64,000 bases of DNA from an uncultured Acidimicrobiales bacterium (GCA_937922805.1 CALAJV010000013.1:1-64000), one strand, 5' to 3'. Numbered from the stretch's first letter, positions 8,421 to 18,024 are shown. Numbers and translations are program-made. Notes: a model not told the origin generated them from the letters alone.

Positions 8421-10280
8421 CTATTCGCTTGTACGAGCGCTTTCTACTGCTCGTTGCATTGCCTCACGAACTAGGCGTGAAAGTGCATCTTCGTTCTGCG
8501 GTTCAATGTCTGGCTCCGACAGAACTGAATCCACATCAGATATTCGATCTTCGACAGGTCCAGCGTCGGCCACAGTGCTGCTGGCATTGGCTGCGTTAGC
8601 TGAAGCGTCCAGATCGATATCGATTGGTTCGCTGTCGATACCGGCGTCAAGGTCGATTACCGTGTCGTTTGCGTTACCAGCATCGGGTGCTCGACCATCA
8701 ATCTCCGGGTTGCTCGCTGAGTTCAACACTCGTTGTCGAGCTTCGGCGATCACGATGTCTGGAGTACCTTCACCAAGCTCTTGCACCGGCTCGGAATCGA
8801 GACGGGTGATAGCGCTGTTGAGCTCGCTCTGAGCGGCGATGATACGTTCCCGTGATGCTTGCTCGGTAATTCGAAGGCGAGCAATTCGGCGCTCGGCTTG
8901 ATCGATGTGCGCTCGTACCTTTTCTCGGATCTTTTCTTCGGCTTCGAGTCGGACGAATTCGCTTTGTGCTTGAGCCTGCTGCAACAGATCAGAAACCGTG
9001 GCTCGAGCCTCAGCGATCTGCGATAGTGCTTTGTCTCGCTCCCGCTCCGCCTCTTCGGCGTTCTTGTAAACTTCGCCCTGCCGAGCAGCTACATAGTCAT
9101 CAGCTTCTTGACGCTTGAGCGTCATGTAAGCATTCGCTTGCTCTTCCTTCGTACCAAAGTAGTCGTCGCCTTCTTTTTTGCGACTTACAACGAATTCTTC
9201 CGCTTCTTGGTTACGGGCGGTGATCGCTGCTTCGGTATCGATAATCATTCGTTCACCGTCAGCTGCTGCTGCGGCTCGAATATTCTCGGCTTCGTCGGCT
9301 ACCTCGGCACGGATTCGTTCGGCGTCAGCGCTGGCGGCCATCATGAGCTTGTCGGCTTGGCTGCGATGATCGTCGAGCAATGCTGCCGCTTCTGCTCGTA
9401 GTGAAGCTGCCTCAGACTCTGCTTCGGCCAGTTGACTCTCGACCGACTCTGTGGTCGCTTGCTGCAACTCGGCCACATCGGCTTCTACTGCAGCTTTGTG
9501 ATCAGCAACTTCTTGTTCGACTTTGAGCTTGTGATCGTTTGCTTGATTAACCGCTGTTTGTCGGATCTGATCGGCTTCCTTGCGACCGTCTTCTCGAAGC
9601 TTGAACGCTTCGGCCTCAGCCGAGTTCCACATTTCATCAGATCTCGTCTTGGCCTCGGCCAAGATGTTGTTAGCTGAGGTGCGAAGCTCGTTGGCTTCGG
9701 TCTCGGCTGCGGTAAGCATGCCTTCAGCTTCGCTATGGGCTGCTTTCTTAACCGCTTCAGCCTCAGACGTTGCTGAGCCCAGCTTGGCCTCAGCGTCGGC
9801 TTCGGCACTTGAGATCATCGTCTCAGATTCGAGACGGGCTTCAAGCAGCATGTTCTCAGCGTCAGATCGTGCGTTACCACGAAGCGAGTCTGCTTCTGTC
9901 TGGGACGAGATCATCAACGCCTCAGACCGCGTGGTTAGATCTTCCGCTTCGCTCTTCGCGTTGCCAAGCAATGAGTCTGCCTCTTGCTGGGCCTTAGACC
10001 GAATCTCATCGCCGGATTCCTGAGCTAGTCGCAACATCTCAGCAACACGGCCACCGAGGGCCCCGAACTGATCTTCACCAGCAGTTGCTGGTGTCGCAAC
10101 TACTGATGCCGCATGTGCTTCTGCTTCAGTAAGCCGCTTTTTGGCGTCTGCTACGTCTTCTTGCAGCTGACGAACCAATGTCCCGACTTGGCGAAGGTAT
10201 CGACGGACTTCTTCGGGCTCGTAGCCCTTCCGTGTCCGTGTAAAGTCCTGAACCTCTATCTCATCTGGTGTTATACCCAC
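8421..10280 (-). CDS. DivIVA-domain long coiled-coil protein
   Basis: The product begins GITPDEIEVQDFTRTRKGYE, the DivIVA/Wag31 membrane-curvature module. Its next 450 residues are almost entirely a coiled coil made of repeated units such as SEAEDLTTRSEA, TEADSLRGNARSDAE and SEAEGMLTAAETEA, spaced at about 11 or 22 residues. An acidic, less ordered tail (about 510-619) ends in REAMQRAVESARTSE. I chose GTG 10280 because AGGGAGA lies 5 bases upstream and the protein then begins like other DivIVA proteins. GTG 10304 is the alternative, giving 627 residues. DivIVA proteins mark poles and direct growth. The long form resembles streptomycete Scy-like scaffolds more than the 200-300-residue mycobacterial Wag31. 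That link is by architecture only. Confidence 0.85.
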   Translation of the reverse strand: MGITPDEIEVQDFTRTRKGYEPEEVRRYLRQVGTLVRQLQEDVADAKKRLTEAEAHAASVVATPATAGEDQFGALGGRVAEMLRLAQESGDEIRSKAQQEADSLLGNAKSEAEDLTTRSEALMISSQTEADSLRGNARSDAENMLLEARLESETMISSAEADAEAKLGSATSEAEAVKKAAHSEAEGMLTAAETEANELRTSANNILAEAKTRSDEMWNSAEAEAFKLREDGRKEADQIRQTAVNQANDHKLKVEQEVADHKAAVEADVAELQQATTESVESQLAEAESEAASLRAEAAALLDDHRSQADKLMMAASADAERIRAEVADEAENIRAAAAADGERMIIDTEAAITARNQEAEEFVVSRKKEGDDYFGTKEEQANAYMTLKRQEADDYVAARQGEVYKNAEEAERERDKALSQIAEARATVSDLLQQAQAQSEFVRLEAEEKIREKVRAHIDQAERRIARLRITEQASRERIIAAQSELNSAITRLDSEPVQELGEGTPDIVIAEARQRVLNSASNPEIDGRAPDAGNANDTVIDLDAGIDSEPIDIDLDASANAANASSTVADAGPVEDRISDVDSVLSEPDIEPQNEDALSRLVREAMQRAVESARTSE

Positions 10281-10609
10281 CGGATCTCCCTGTTCTAGCC
10301 GCACCCGGTCCTCTATCTAACTCTTGATAGGGGGTGTTGAACAAGTTTGATTCGAGATTGTTCCGCCATCAAGAGTGCAGTACAACACTATCCAACATGA
10401 GCCGTGAGTACTAGGGGAAGATCATCAAACATCTATCTATTTGCATGGCTTGCGACGTTTCTTGGACAGGATTGTCCCTTCATCACTGTCCAGGGGCGAA
10501 GCAGACGCCAAAATAAAGTAGTTCGACCGACCCACAAATATTTGCGTCTTTGTGGTTCAAATCGCTCCGACAACCACAATCAACCTGTTATCCACAGCCT
10601 GTTGGTTGT
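10281..10609. other. intergenic region between the DivIVA-domain and EAL genes
   Basis: This 329-base gap holds the leader of the DivIVA-domain gene with a nested inverted repeat (separate entry). Near the EAL stop, CAACCA (10571-10576) can pair with TGGTTG (10603-10608) as a weak hairpin. A single TTATCCACA at 10588-10596 matches the DnaA-box consensus. No gene was seen. Confidence 0.5.
10320..10376. repeat. nested inverted repeat in the leader of the DivIVA-domain gene
   Basis: ACTCTTGAT (10320-10328) pairs with ATCAAGAGT (10368-10376). Inside it GAACAA (10339-10344) pairs with TTGTTC (10358-10363). The element lies 16-40 bases upstream of the candidate starts and could be an operator or an RNA fold. 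Confidence 0.5.
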
Positions 10610-13255
10610 TTATCGGCTCGCTCCGGGGACGCCGAGCCCCAGTTGTTCGGGTCGAAATACGCGGCCCTGAGCCCAGGTTTGGAGTGCTCGTTGGATCCCA
10701 ACTGGCTTACCGAGACCAAACCCTTGAGCGTATCGACAGCCGAGGTCCTGGAGATCGGCCAGCTGATCGACGTTTTCAACTCCTTCAGCTATGACTTGCA
10801 GTCCAAGCGACGATGCTAACGCTATCGATGCGTGGACGATCGCTGTGTCTTCTCGAGATGAGTTCAGACCAGCAACAAACGACCGGTCGATCTTCAACAC
10901 GTCGGCCATGGAAAACCTACGCAGATAATCGAGGGTGGCGTGACCAATCCCGAAATCGTCGATCGCTATACGGCATCCCAACTCGGACAGCTTCGTTAGG
11001 CTTCGGTCCGCCGCCTGTAGGTCTGTGATGCCCATCGATTCAGTGATTTCGAAACCGAGCCGGTTCGGGTGCAACCCGTTTCGGCGGAGCGCGCTAACGA
11101 TCGAAGGAACTAACGTGTCGATCGACAGTTGGCGGGCGGCCAAATTGACACTTACCATCGGAGATCTGCCGTGCGACTTGGGCCACGACCCGAGATCTTC
11201 ACAGACCTTGTCTATTACCCACCGTCCGATCTCCACGATCAGGTCTGACTGTTCCGCCACTTCGATAAACGATCCGGGATAAAGCAAACCGAAGCCTGGT
11301 CGTTCCCATCGAATGAGCGCTTCGGCGCCGACCATGAATCCATTGCGAACTTCGACTATCGGCTGGTAGTGAACGACGAGTTCGTTGTTCACGAGCGCTT
11401 GGTGAAGGGCTTGTTCGGTCGCATGCTTTTCGAGTACTTCCCGGTTCAAACCCGCTTTGTAGGTCACGAATCGACCACGGCCGGTCGACGTCGCTTTCGC
11501 TAGAGCCGATTCGGCTTGTCCGATGATGGCTGCTGGCGTTGACCCCACTTCGTCGACCACAACAACGCCGACTGATGCCGTTACTCGCAACTCTCCAGTC
11601 GGTCCAACTTCAAACGGCTGGGCCAGAGACGTCAGGATGCGGTGCGCCACCGCGTCAGCATGTAATTCTCCTCGGTCGGCCACACACAACACGAGGTACT
11701 GGTCGCTACTGATCCGACCGACCGTGTCGCCAAGTCGAACTGCTGAAAGCAGTCGATCTGCGACCTCAAGCAGAACTCTGTCTCCTACGTCGACTCCCCA
11801 GGTGTCATTTATTGATTTGAAGTGGTCTATGTCGACTAGCAAAACTGACAAGGCGATCCCGTCTCGGTCAAGACGAGCAGTAGCTTGCCCTAGCCGATCA
11901 ACGATCAAAGCCCGATTTGGCAGATGAGTTAACGGGTCGTGTAGCGATTGATGAGCGGCATCGCCTTCAGCTGACGCACGCTCAATAGCTGCTGCGGTGA
12001 CGGAGGCATAGTGCGATAGTTTGTCGGCTGCTTCTTGATCAAGTTGGGTTCGCTTCGTTACTACGCCTAGGGCTCCAAGCATTCGGTGCTTGCTATCCAC
12101 TATTGGCACGAACCACACCGCTTTAGTTCCATGAGGACGCAAGGTGCGGGCCAGTGGCGCCGGCAGCCCTTCAAACGAGACCACTCGCATCGTTGGTTCA
12201 CTGCTTGATTCCAAAATAGCGGTGAGCGTTTGGGCCACTGTTTTGAAACCGAACCCGCCTCGAACAATTGGTTCGAGCTCTCCCGATTGGTTTGCCAAGG
12301 CCAACCATGCGCTAGAACCGTCAGCCAAATCATCTTCAATATGGGAACAGACTTGGTGACAGAGCAAACCGAGTTCTTGACCTCGGCCAAGCGAGCCGAC
12401 TACTGACGTCTCGCTGGCCACTAGCTGTTCGGCTGATTGCTTCGAAAGGTCTCGGAATTGAACCAGCACATACGGCACCGACGGCGACATCGACGGCACC
12501 ACCGAATAGGTCGCGTGCACGAGAAGGGACTCGGTAGCCGACCTTTGCAGCGTTTGCACGGTGACGAACTCGCGTTGTGCCAGATGCTGTGCCTCGTAGC
12601 TATTTCTGGCTGGGGAGACGCCGTCCGAGAGGTCTATGTCGACTGGCGGCTTCGGTTCTACTCGAGGTTCGGCACCAAACATTTCAAGCGCCAAGTTTGA
12701 GATGCCATGGTTGTCGACACCGCTCGATTCGCGACCAGCGTCGTCTTCTGGAATCAAGGTTCGCTGCATTTCAAGCAATTGTTCGGTGCTGTGATGATCG
12801 GCGAACAGCACTGATGGATCTCGACCTAGTAGCTCACTAGCATCACGGTCGACTAGTCCGGCAAGGCCTTCACTGGCGAATACTAGAAAGGGCGCTAGCG
12901 AGTTGGGATTGAAAAAAATGACCGCCAACCCGTCGACAGCGGCGCATGTGCTTTCGCCTTCGGCCGAAACCGCGGAGGCACTAGCGTCGGCGCTTGTGGT
13001 GGTCCGGCCTGGGTCGTGCAAAGTCTCCCCCGAACCGCTTGAGGTTGAGGTTGTGCTGGGCCGACGCCGAGCTTTCAATCGAGCCAAAGCGGATCGCTTG
13101 GTGGCGTCGAGGGAATTCGGGCTATCTAAGGGTATTCGATCGGTCAACGGTCTTCTTTTCCTAAGTCCGCCGACTCGAGTCCCCCATATCTTAGTCTCCG
13201 TTAGTCGAGTCCACGCACGACCATCCTGTGAACGATTAGCAACCACCCTGCCCAA
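10610..13255 (-). CDS. cyclic-di-GMP phosphodiesterase (PAS/GAF-degenerate GGDEF-EAL)
   Basis: The 881-residue form starts at TTG 13255. A later TTG at 13147, with AGGAAAAG upstream, is plausible and would remove 36 residues. The N-terminal part (about 100-280) looks PAS-like, and a GAF-like segment covers about 285-430. The GGDEF domain (about 440-605) has LLVDIDHFKSIND but its signature reads SSDQY, so cyclase activity should be absent. The EAL domain (613-865) is intact: EALIRW at 645, the Asn of SVNLAARQL, EITES, IDDFG, LKIDRSF, AEGVEN and QGFGLGKP. The protein should hydrolyse c-di-GMP, with the upstream domains sensing a signal. No membrane segment was seen. It is divergent from xseA. 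Confidence 0.9.
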   Translation of the reverse strand: MGRVVANRSQDGRAWTRLTETKIWGTRVGGLRKRRPLTDRIPLDSPNSLDATKRSALARLKARRRPSTTSTSSGSGETLHDPGRTTTSADASASAVSAEGESTCAAVDGLAVIFFNPNSLAPFLVFASEGLAGLVDRDASELLGRDPSVLFADHHSTEQLLEMQRTLIPEDDAGRESSGVDNHGISNLALEMFGAEPRVEPKPPVDIDLSDGVSPARNSYEAQHLAQREFVTVQTLQRSATESLLVHATYSVVPSMSPSVPYVLVQFRDLSKQSAEQLVASETSVVGSLGRGQELGLLCHQVCSHIEDDLADGSSAWLALANQSGELEPIVRGGFGFKTVAQTLTAILESSSEPTMRVVSFEGLPAPLARTLRPHGTKAVWFVPIVDSKHRMLGALGVVTKRTQLDQEAADKLSHYASVTAAAIERASAEGDAAHQSLHDPLTHLPNRALIVDRLGQATARLDRDGIALSVLLVDIDHFKSINDTWGVDVGDRVLLEVADRLLSAVRLGDTVGRISSDQYLVLCVADRGELHADAVAHRILTSLAQPFEVGPTGELRVTASVGVVVVDEVGSTPAAIIGQAESALAKATSTGRGRFVTYKAGLNREVLEKHATEQALHQALVNNELVVHYQPIVEVRNGFMVGAEALIRWERPGFGLLYPGSFIEVAEQSDLIVEIGRWVIDKVCEDLGSWPKSHGRSPMVSVNLAARQLSIDTLVPSIVSALRRNGLHPNRLGFEITESMGITDLQAADRSLTKLSELGCRIAIDDFGIGHATLDYLRRFSMADVLKIDRSFVAGLNSSREDTAIVHASIALASSLGLQVIAEGVENVDQLADLQDLGCRYAQGFGLGKPVGIQRALQTWAQGRVFRPEQLGLGVPGASR

Positions 13256-13281
13256 GCATCAACAACCCCACGTCGATCGTG

Positions 13282-13352
13282 AAAGCCCCGAACGACCCGC
13301 AAGTTTCGGGTTCACCGAAACTTGGTAAGAGAGGGGCAAAGCCCCGAACGAC
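13282..13352. repeat. direct repeat flanking a hairpin upstream of xseA
   Basis: AAAGCCCCGAACGAC occurs at 13282-13296 and again at 13338-13352. Between them AAGTTTCG (13301-13308) pairs with CGAAACTT (13316-13323), loop 7. GGGGC/GCCCC also pairs around 13333-13345. This is the leader of xseA and the upstream side of the divergent EAL gene. Confidence 0.6.
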
Positions 13353-13373
13353 AGTAATAGGCTACGAAGCGAT

Positions 13374-14633
13374 ATGTCGGAGCGGCCAAGTGAACCTACG
13401 AGCAGCACCTACACCGTGCCCCAACTCTGCGCCCACATCACTGAGGTGGTCGAAAGGGTTTTTGAGGACGAGCTATGGGTCCAAGGTTCAATCTCGGGTT
13501 TGAGTCGATCGGCCAACGGACATGTCTACTTCGATTTGATCGAAGCTACCGATGGCGTCGGGCAGTCAACCAAGGCTGTGCTGCCAGTAGCGTTGTTCTC
13601 CTCGTCTCGCCATCTTGTCAACAAGATTCTCCGTCGAGCAGGTGGCGTTCGGATGCACGACGGGATCGAGATTCGCATTCGGGGCAAGGTCGCCTACTAC
13701 CCGCCTCAAGGGCGAGTGCAACTCGTTATGTCGCTCATCGATCCTCAGTTCACCTTGGGGCAAATGGCGACTGCGCGCCAAGCTCTACTAGAAAAGCTGC
13801 AAGAAAGCGGGCTCTTAGAAAAGAACCAACAGCTATCACTACCTCTACTACCGCTTCGAGTTGCGTTAGTAACCAGCGACGGTAGTGCTGCGTTCGCCGA
13901 CTTTGTTGATGAGCTCGAATCGAGCGGCTACCCGTTTGATGTAGTACTCATCGACAGCCGGGTCCAGGGGATGGATGCTGTCCCTAGTTTGACTAGCGGG
14001 GTTCGCACCGCATTCGATTTAGATGTTGACGTCGTCGTCGTTACTCGAGGTGGCGGAGCCCGAAGTGACCTGGTCGCGTTCGACAGTGAGCGTGTCGCCA
14101 CCGCCATTGCTCGGTGCCCCCACCCCGTGATCGTCGGTGTTGGTCACGAAATCGATCGGTCGGTTGCGGACGAAGTCGCCTACGCCAGCTGTAAAACTCC
14201 GACAGCGGCGGCGGCCATGCTGGTCGAAGCCGTCTCTGATTTCGATAGCCGCTTACAGGTCGGTAGTCAGCGTCTGAACGATCTGACCGCGTTGCATTTA
14301 CACACGGCTCAGCATCGACTTCGCAGCTCCGGCGAGCGCCTTCGGTCTGCGGCGAGCCGAGTTGTCGATCGGAACCAGTTGATACTCGACCACACAAACG
14401 AAAAACTCCAACGATCACCGACCAGGATGTTAGAACGAGCTCAGAATCAGCTTGATACCGCCTCGATCCGCTTGTCTGCCTTGGACCCCGAAGCTGCGCT
14501 ACGTCGCGGGTGGACGATAACTCGAACCAGCGATGGGGATCTGGTTCGTTCGTCAGCCGATGTAGACATCGACACTGAGCTAACGACAAGAACAGCAAAC
14601 GGAACTATAACTAGCCGAGTCGTCGAGCCGTAG
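13374..14633 (+). CDS. xseA: exodeoxyribonuclease VII large subunit
   Basis: A 419-residue XseA. The N-terminal OB-fold part is visible as YTVPQLCAHITEVVERVF, ELWVQGSISGLSRSANGHVY and an IRIRGKVAYYPPQGRVQL strand. The central catalytic domain has VALVTSDGSAAFADFVDEL, the VVTRGGGARSDLVAFDSE motif and VIVGVGHEIDRSVADEVA. A helical region and the terminal ALRRGWTITR segment complete the family layout. With XseB it degrades single-stranded DNA from both ends. Followed after 43 bases by xseB. Confidence 0.95.
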   Translation: MSERPSEPTSSTYTVPQLCAHITEVVERVFEDELWVQGSISGLSRSANGHVYFDLIEATDGVGQSTKAVLPVALFSSSRHLVNKILRRAGGVRMHDGIEIRIRGKVAYYPPQGRVQLVMSLIDPQFTLGQMATARQALLEKLQESGLLEKNQQLSLPLLPLRVALVTSDGSAAFADFVDELESSGYPFDVVLIDSRVQGMDAVPSLTSGVRTAFDLDVDVVVVTRGGGARSDLVAFDSERVATAIARCPHPVIVGVGHEIDRSVADEVAYASCKTPTAAAAMLVEAVSDFDSRLQVGSQRLNDLTALHLHTAQHRLRSSGERLRSAASRVVDRNQLILDHTNEKLQRSPTRMLERAQNQLDTASIRLSALDPEAALRRGWTITRTSDGDLVRSSADVDIDTELTTRTANGTITSRVVEP

Positions 14634-14676
14634 CTACTCGACCGCTAAGCCGGACCCAACAAGAAACTCGAAAGCC

Positions 14677-15057
14677 ATGACTAAGAAACCAGCAACAAAG
14701 ACCTCAACAACAAAAGCCTCTGATTCAACGATTGACATCGACGACGAAAGCCTCACCTATGGGGATGCTCTCGAAGAGTTGGAATCTCTTCTGGACGAAC
14801 TTGAAGTAACCGACGTCGATGTCGACCATCTGGCCGAACGAGTGGCCCGGGGCGTCAAACTAGTTCGATTCTGTCGCGCTCGACTCGATGTCGTTACCGA
14901 AGACGTCCAATCGGTTGTATCGGAACTGTTAGCCCCTGATCCTCACTCAGAGACCGACGACGCGTATGATGGCACTACGTATAGTGGCACTGCGTATCGT
15001 GACAGCGAGTCGAACAACGATTCAGATCATGAGGAACCCAATGACAGCGACGAGTAG
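14677..15057 (+). CDS. xseB: exodeoxyribonuclease VII small subunit
   Basis: A 126-residue protein whose middle part (YGDALEELESLLDELEVTDV, then VDHLAERVARGVKLVRFCRA) matches the XseB fold that binds XseA. The family is usually 60-85 residues. Here there is an N-terminal Thr/Lys-rich tail and an acidic C-terminal tail rich in Asp, Ser and Thr (DAYDGTTYSGTAYRDSES). The stop TAG at 15055-15057 shares its last base with the GTG start of the next gene, so the pair is probably translationally coupled. Confidence 0.88.
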   Translation: MTKKPATKTSTTKASDSTIDIDDESLTYGDALEELESLLDELEVTDVDVDHLAERVARGVKLVRFCRARLDVVTEDVQSVVSELLAPDPHSETDDAYDGTTYSGTAYRDSESNNDSDHEEPNDSDE

Positions 15058-16181
15058 TGACTGATTCTCCAAATAGACAACCAGCACTAACCCCGCCGCC
15101 TCAGCTGATAGAAGTAGCGTCCAAGGTCGACGCCCGGTTGCAGGCTGTATTAGACGAACAGATCGGACACTGGACAACGATCGACCCAAGGTTAGGTGAA
15201 GCTGTCGCCGAGTTAGCCCGGATGACAACTAGCGGAGGCAAGAGACTCCGAGCCGCCTTTGCCTATTGGGCTTGGCGAGGCCACTACGACCGCCACCCTG
15301 ACCTTCGGTCGGATAAGTTAGCGACTTCCGGCATCGGCCCTGAGGAACTCATCGTCAATCTCGGAGCGGCGTTCGAGTTCCTCCAAATTTTCGCTCTCAT
15401 TCATGATGACATCATGGACGACTCGACCACCCGGCGAGGAGCGACAACCGTTCACGTTCAGAACGCCAACCGAGTGACCGAACAGGGATGGCGGGGTGAC
15501 CCTCGGCGATACGGCGAAGGCGTCGCTATCCTGGTCGGCGATTTAGGTCATGTCTACGCCGATCAGCTGACCAACGGGATTAGTCCGAGAGGGCGACAAA
15601 TTTGGGATGAGCTTCGGATCGAACTCAACTTAGGCCAGTACCTTGATATGCGCTCGGCCGCCGCTGGCGAACTTAACCTCGCGACGGCCCGGTCCGTGGC
15701 TGTGTTCAAATCTGCTCTCTACACCATTGTCCGACCGCTCCAGCTCGGCGTGTGCCTTCATGGTCCGGTGGATATCCAGCTACTCGAACAGCTCGACGCG
15801 TTCGGCCGACCGCTTGGTCGGGCGTTCCAATTGCGTGATGACGCGCTCGGCCTCCTCGGCGATGAGGAGACGTTGGGCAAACCGGTTGGAGACGATCTGC
15901 GGGAGGGCAAGCCGACCGAGCTCGTCGCCTTCGCCATGGCCAACTCATCACCAACCCAAAAGACCGTGCTGGATCTCGTTGGCAACCCCGACCTAAGTAG
16001 CGATCAAGTGAGTCAACTAATCGAAGTTTTGAGCGAAACCGGGGCCATTGCCCACAATGAACAAGAGATTCAAAGCCTCGTAATCGCAGCAACAGAGGCG
16101 CTGGATCGGATCGACTTTGCCCCTGAAGCCGTCGATGCGTTGCAGGCGATGGCCCAATATGTGGCGGCGCGGACGAGCTAA
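15057..16181 (+). CDS. polyprenyl (geranylgeranyl-type) diphosphate synthase
   Basis: A 374-residue trans-isoprenyl diphosphate synthase. The first Asp-rich motif is in LIHDDIMDDSTTRRG and the second in FQLRDDALGLLGDEE. TSGGKRLRAAFAYWAW near the N-terminus is the substrate-binding Lys/Arg region. It condenses isopentenyl diphosphate units into C15-C20 or longer chains for quinones, carotenoids or lipids, and product length cannot be told here. It starts at GTG 15057 overlapping the xseB stop. A prenyltransferase gene after xseB is a familiar order in bacteria (ispA in E. coli). Confidence 0.92.
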   Translation: MTDSPNRQPALTPPPQLIEVASKVDARLQAVLDEQIGHWTTIDPRLGEAVAELARMTTSGGKRLRAAFAYWAWRGHYDRHPDLRSDKLATSGIGPEELIVNLGAAFEFLQIFALIHDDIMDDSTTRRGATTVHVQNANRVTEQGWRGDPRRYGEGVAILVGDLGHVYADQLTNGISPRGRQIWDELRIELNLGQYLDMRSAAAGELNLATARSVAVFKSALYTIVRPLQLGVCLHGPVDIQLLEQLDAFGRPLGRAFQLRDDALGLLGDEETLGKPVGDDLREGKPTELVAFAMANSSPTQKTVLDLVGNPDLSSDQVSQLIEVLSETGAIAHNEQEIQSLVIAATEALDRIDFAPEAVDALQAMAQYVAARTS

Positions 16182-16278
16182 ACAGCCTCTGGCGCCGCAA
16201 ATTACCCATATCAAGGGCAGCTGCCTTCGAACTCGATTCGGGATAGCCTGTAACTTAAGTTGAACCTCGTCGTACTAC

Positions 16279-18024
16279 ATGCCGATGAGGAGAGTAGTGT
16301 CCGGCACTAAGCAAAGCTCGAACAATGTTGCCCTGCGGTGGATTGGTGAAGCAGGCCGAGTTCTACGTGGGTCCGCCGCGTCCGACAAGCCGACGACCAG
16401 GTTGTCGCCTCAGGACCTTTATCTCAGCCCCACCGTTTCCACATCGCTGACCGCCATCGTTGGTGTTCTTCGATGGGGTGCCGTCTTAGTAGGACTCGTT
16501 TTTGCCGCGCAACGGGCAGTGGGCGAAGGCGAGCTGAGAATCGTTGGCACGGTAGCTGTCGCCATCTTCATAACGTCGTGGCGAACAATCAACCCGCTCG
16601 TCCTTGGGTCGAAGTCCAAAATTTGGCTAACTAATTCTCTTGGCGATGTCGTCGTGCTCGCTGCCGCCATGGGCCTACGGGAAGGCCTTTCGAATCCGTT
16701 GGTTGGCACGTTGTTCGTCGCTGTTGCCGTGGCATCGTTTGGCTGGGGTATCCGACGGGGAGCGATCGCGGCCTGTTTGGCCTTGGTCGTTTCCACTTTG
16801 GTTCTTCGATTCGGTGGCGACTTATTTGTCTGGCCGAGCCCGGTTGCCATAACCGCTCTTGCCGGGGCGACCATTCTTCCCGGCGTTGCCCTCGATCGCC
16901 TCCTCGAAATCGAAGCACGACGTCGAGTTCTGGTCGACCAGCGGGACAAGCTATCGCAAACCAATCAATTACTCGAAGTCTTGAACGACCTCGCCCGAAC
17001 CCTACCTTCCTCTCTCGACCTCAACGACGTTGTGAGCAGTACCCGTCGCGAACTCCTTGAGACGTTTGAGGCCGACCGGGCTGCGATGTTGATCTTCGAA
17101 GATGGCACCTGGGCTCCACTGTTTCAAGATGGCTTCGACCTGGCACCGGAAGTTGCCGAGACGGACCTGCCCGAAATTTTGAAGCACGCAGCCCAATCGG
17201 TAGACCCGGTCCGAGTCGATGATCTGAGCACGGTTAGCGAACGCTCAGGTAGCGGACTTTACGTGAGGCTGGTGGCGCAATCGGTCGATGTCGGGCTTAT
17301 AGCGTTGGAGCACAAAGAATCCGAACGCTTCACCAGCCGAGACGCTGAACTTTTGGAGGGGATGTCTGAAGTTCTCGGTTTAACGTTGGCCAACGCCAGA
17401 TCGTTCAACCGCCTCCGTTCACTGACCGCAGCGGAAGAACGGTCGAAGATTGCTCGAGACCTACATGATCGGCTTGGCCAGTACCTCACGTACATAGCGA
17501 TCGAGCTCGAACGCATTAACGCCAACTCGCCCTCAGTCGATCTAAAGGTGCTGCACGAAGATGTCCAGGGGGCAGTGGCCGAGTTTCGTGACACGCTACT
17601 CGAACTGCGGGCTGAGGTATCTGTGCACCGGCCATTGAGCACAGTTCTCGCGGAAGTTACCGATCGCTTCTCTAAGCGGAGTGAACTCGACGTGGTTCTT
17701 TCAGTTCCAGACCCAACGGAGCGCCTTCCAGGCCGGGTCGAGAATGAGTTTCTCCGAATTGCTCAAGAAGCTCTAACTAACGTAGAAAAGCACGCAATGG
17801 CCGCAAAAGTTCAGATTAGCTGGTCGATTGCCGATGGACTGGGAGTTCTAGTCGTTCAAGACGACGGCCGAGGCTTCGATCCAGCTAAAGGAATCCGAGG
17901 AAATGCGTTCGGCCTAGTCGGAATGCGTGAACGCGCTGCATCCGTCGGTGCATTGCTTACAATTTCTAGTAAGCCTGGAGAAGGTACAGCAATCACAGTA
18001 CAGTCCAGTCAACCATCACAATAG
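16279..18024 (+). CDS. NarL-type sensor histidine kinase with membrane and GAF domains
   Basis: A 581-residue sensor. Five or six hydrophobic segments lie between about residues 55 and 210. A GAF domain follows at about 240-375. The HisKA_3 dimerization domain has the phosphoacceptor H396 in IARDLHDRLGQYL, and the HATPase domain ends with DDGRGFDPAKG and GLVGMRERAASVGA. The start could be ATG 16279, ATG 16285 or GTG 16297, and GAGGAGA at 16287 would suit the last only with short spacing. The NarL-type regulator gene follows after 12 bases, so they form one signalling pair. The signal is unknown. Confidence 0.92.
   Translation: MPMRRVVSGTKQSSNNVALRWIGEAGRVLRGSAASDKPTTRLSPQDLYLSPTVSTSLTAIVGVLRWGAVLVGLVFAAQRAVGEGELRIVGTVAVAIFITSWRTINPLVLGSKSKIWLTNSLGDVVVLAAAMGLREGLSNPLVGTLFVAVAVASFGWGIRRGAIAACLALVVSTLVLRFGGDLFVWPSPVAITALAGATILPGVALDRLLEIEARRRVLVDQRDKLSQTNQLLEVLNDLARTLPSSLDLNDVVSSTRRELLETFEADRAAMLIFEDGTWAPLFQDGFDLAPEVAETDLPEILKHAAQSVDPVRVDDLSTVSERSGSGLYVRLVAQSVDVGLIALEHKESERFTSRDAELLEGMSEVLGLTLANARSFNRLRSLTAAEERSKIARDLHDRLGQYLTYIAIELERINANSPSVDLKVLHEDVQGAVAEFRDTLLELRAEVSVHRPLSTVLAEVTDRFSKRSELDVVLSVPDPTERLPGRVENEFLRIAQEALTNVEKHAMAAKVQISWSIADGLGVLVVQDDGRGFDPAKGIRGNAFGLVGMRERAASVGALLTISSKPGEGTAITVQSSQPSQ

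Noticed and set aside
10588..10596. Single TTATCCACA DnaA box
   Set aside because: One isolated box without a cluster, AT-rich stretch or dnaA/dnaN nearby; not evidence of an origin.
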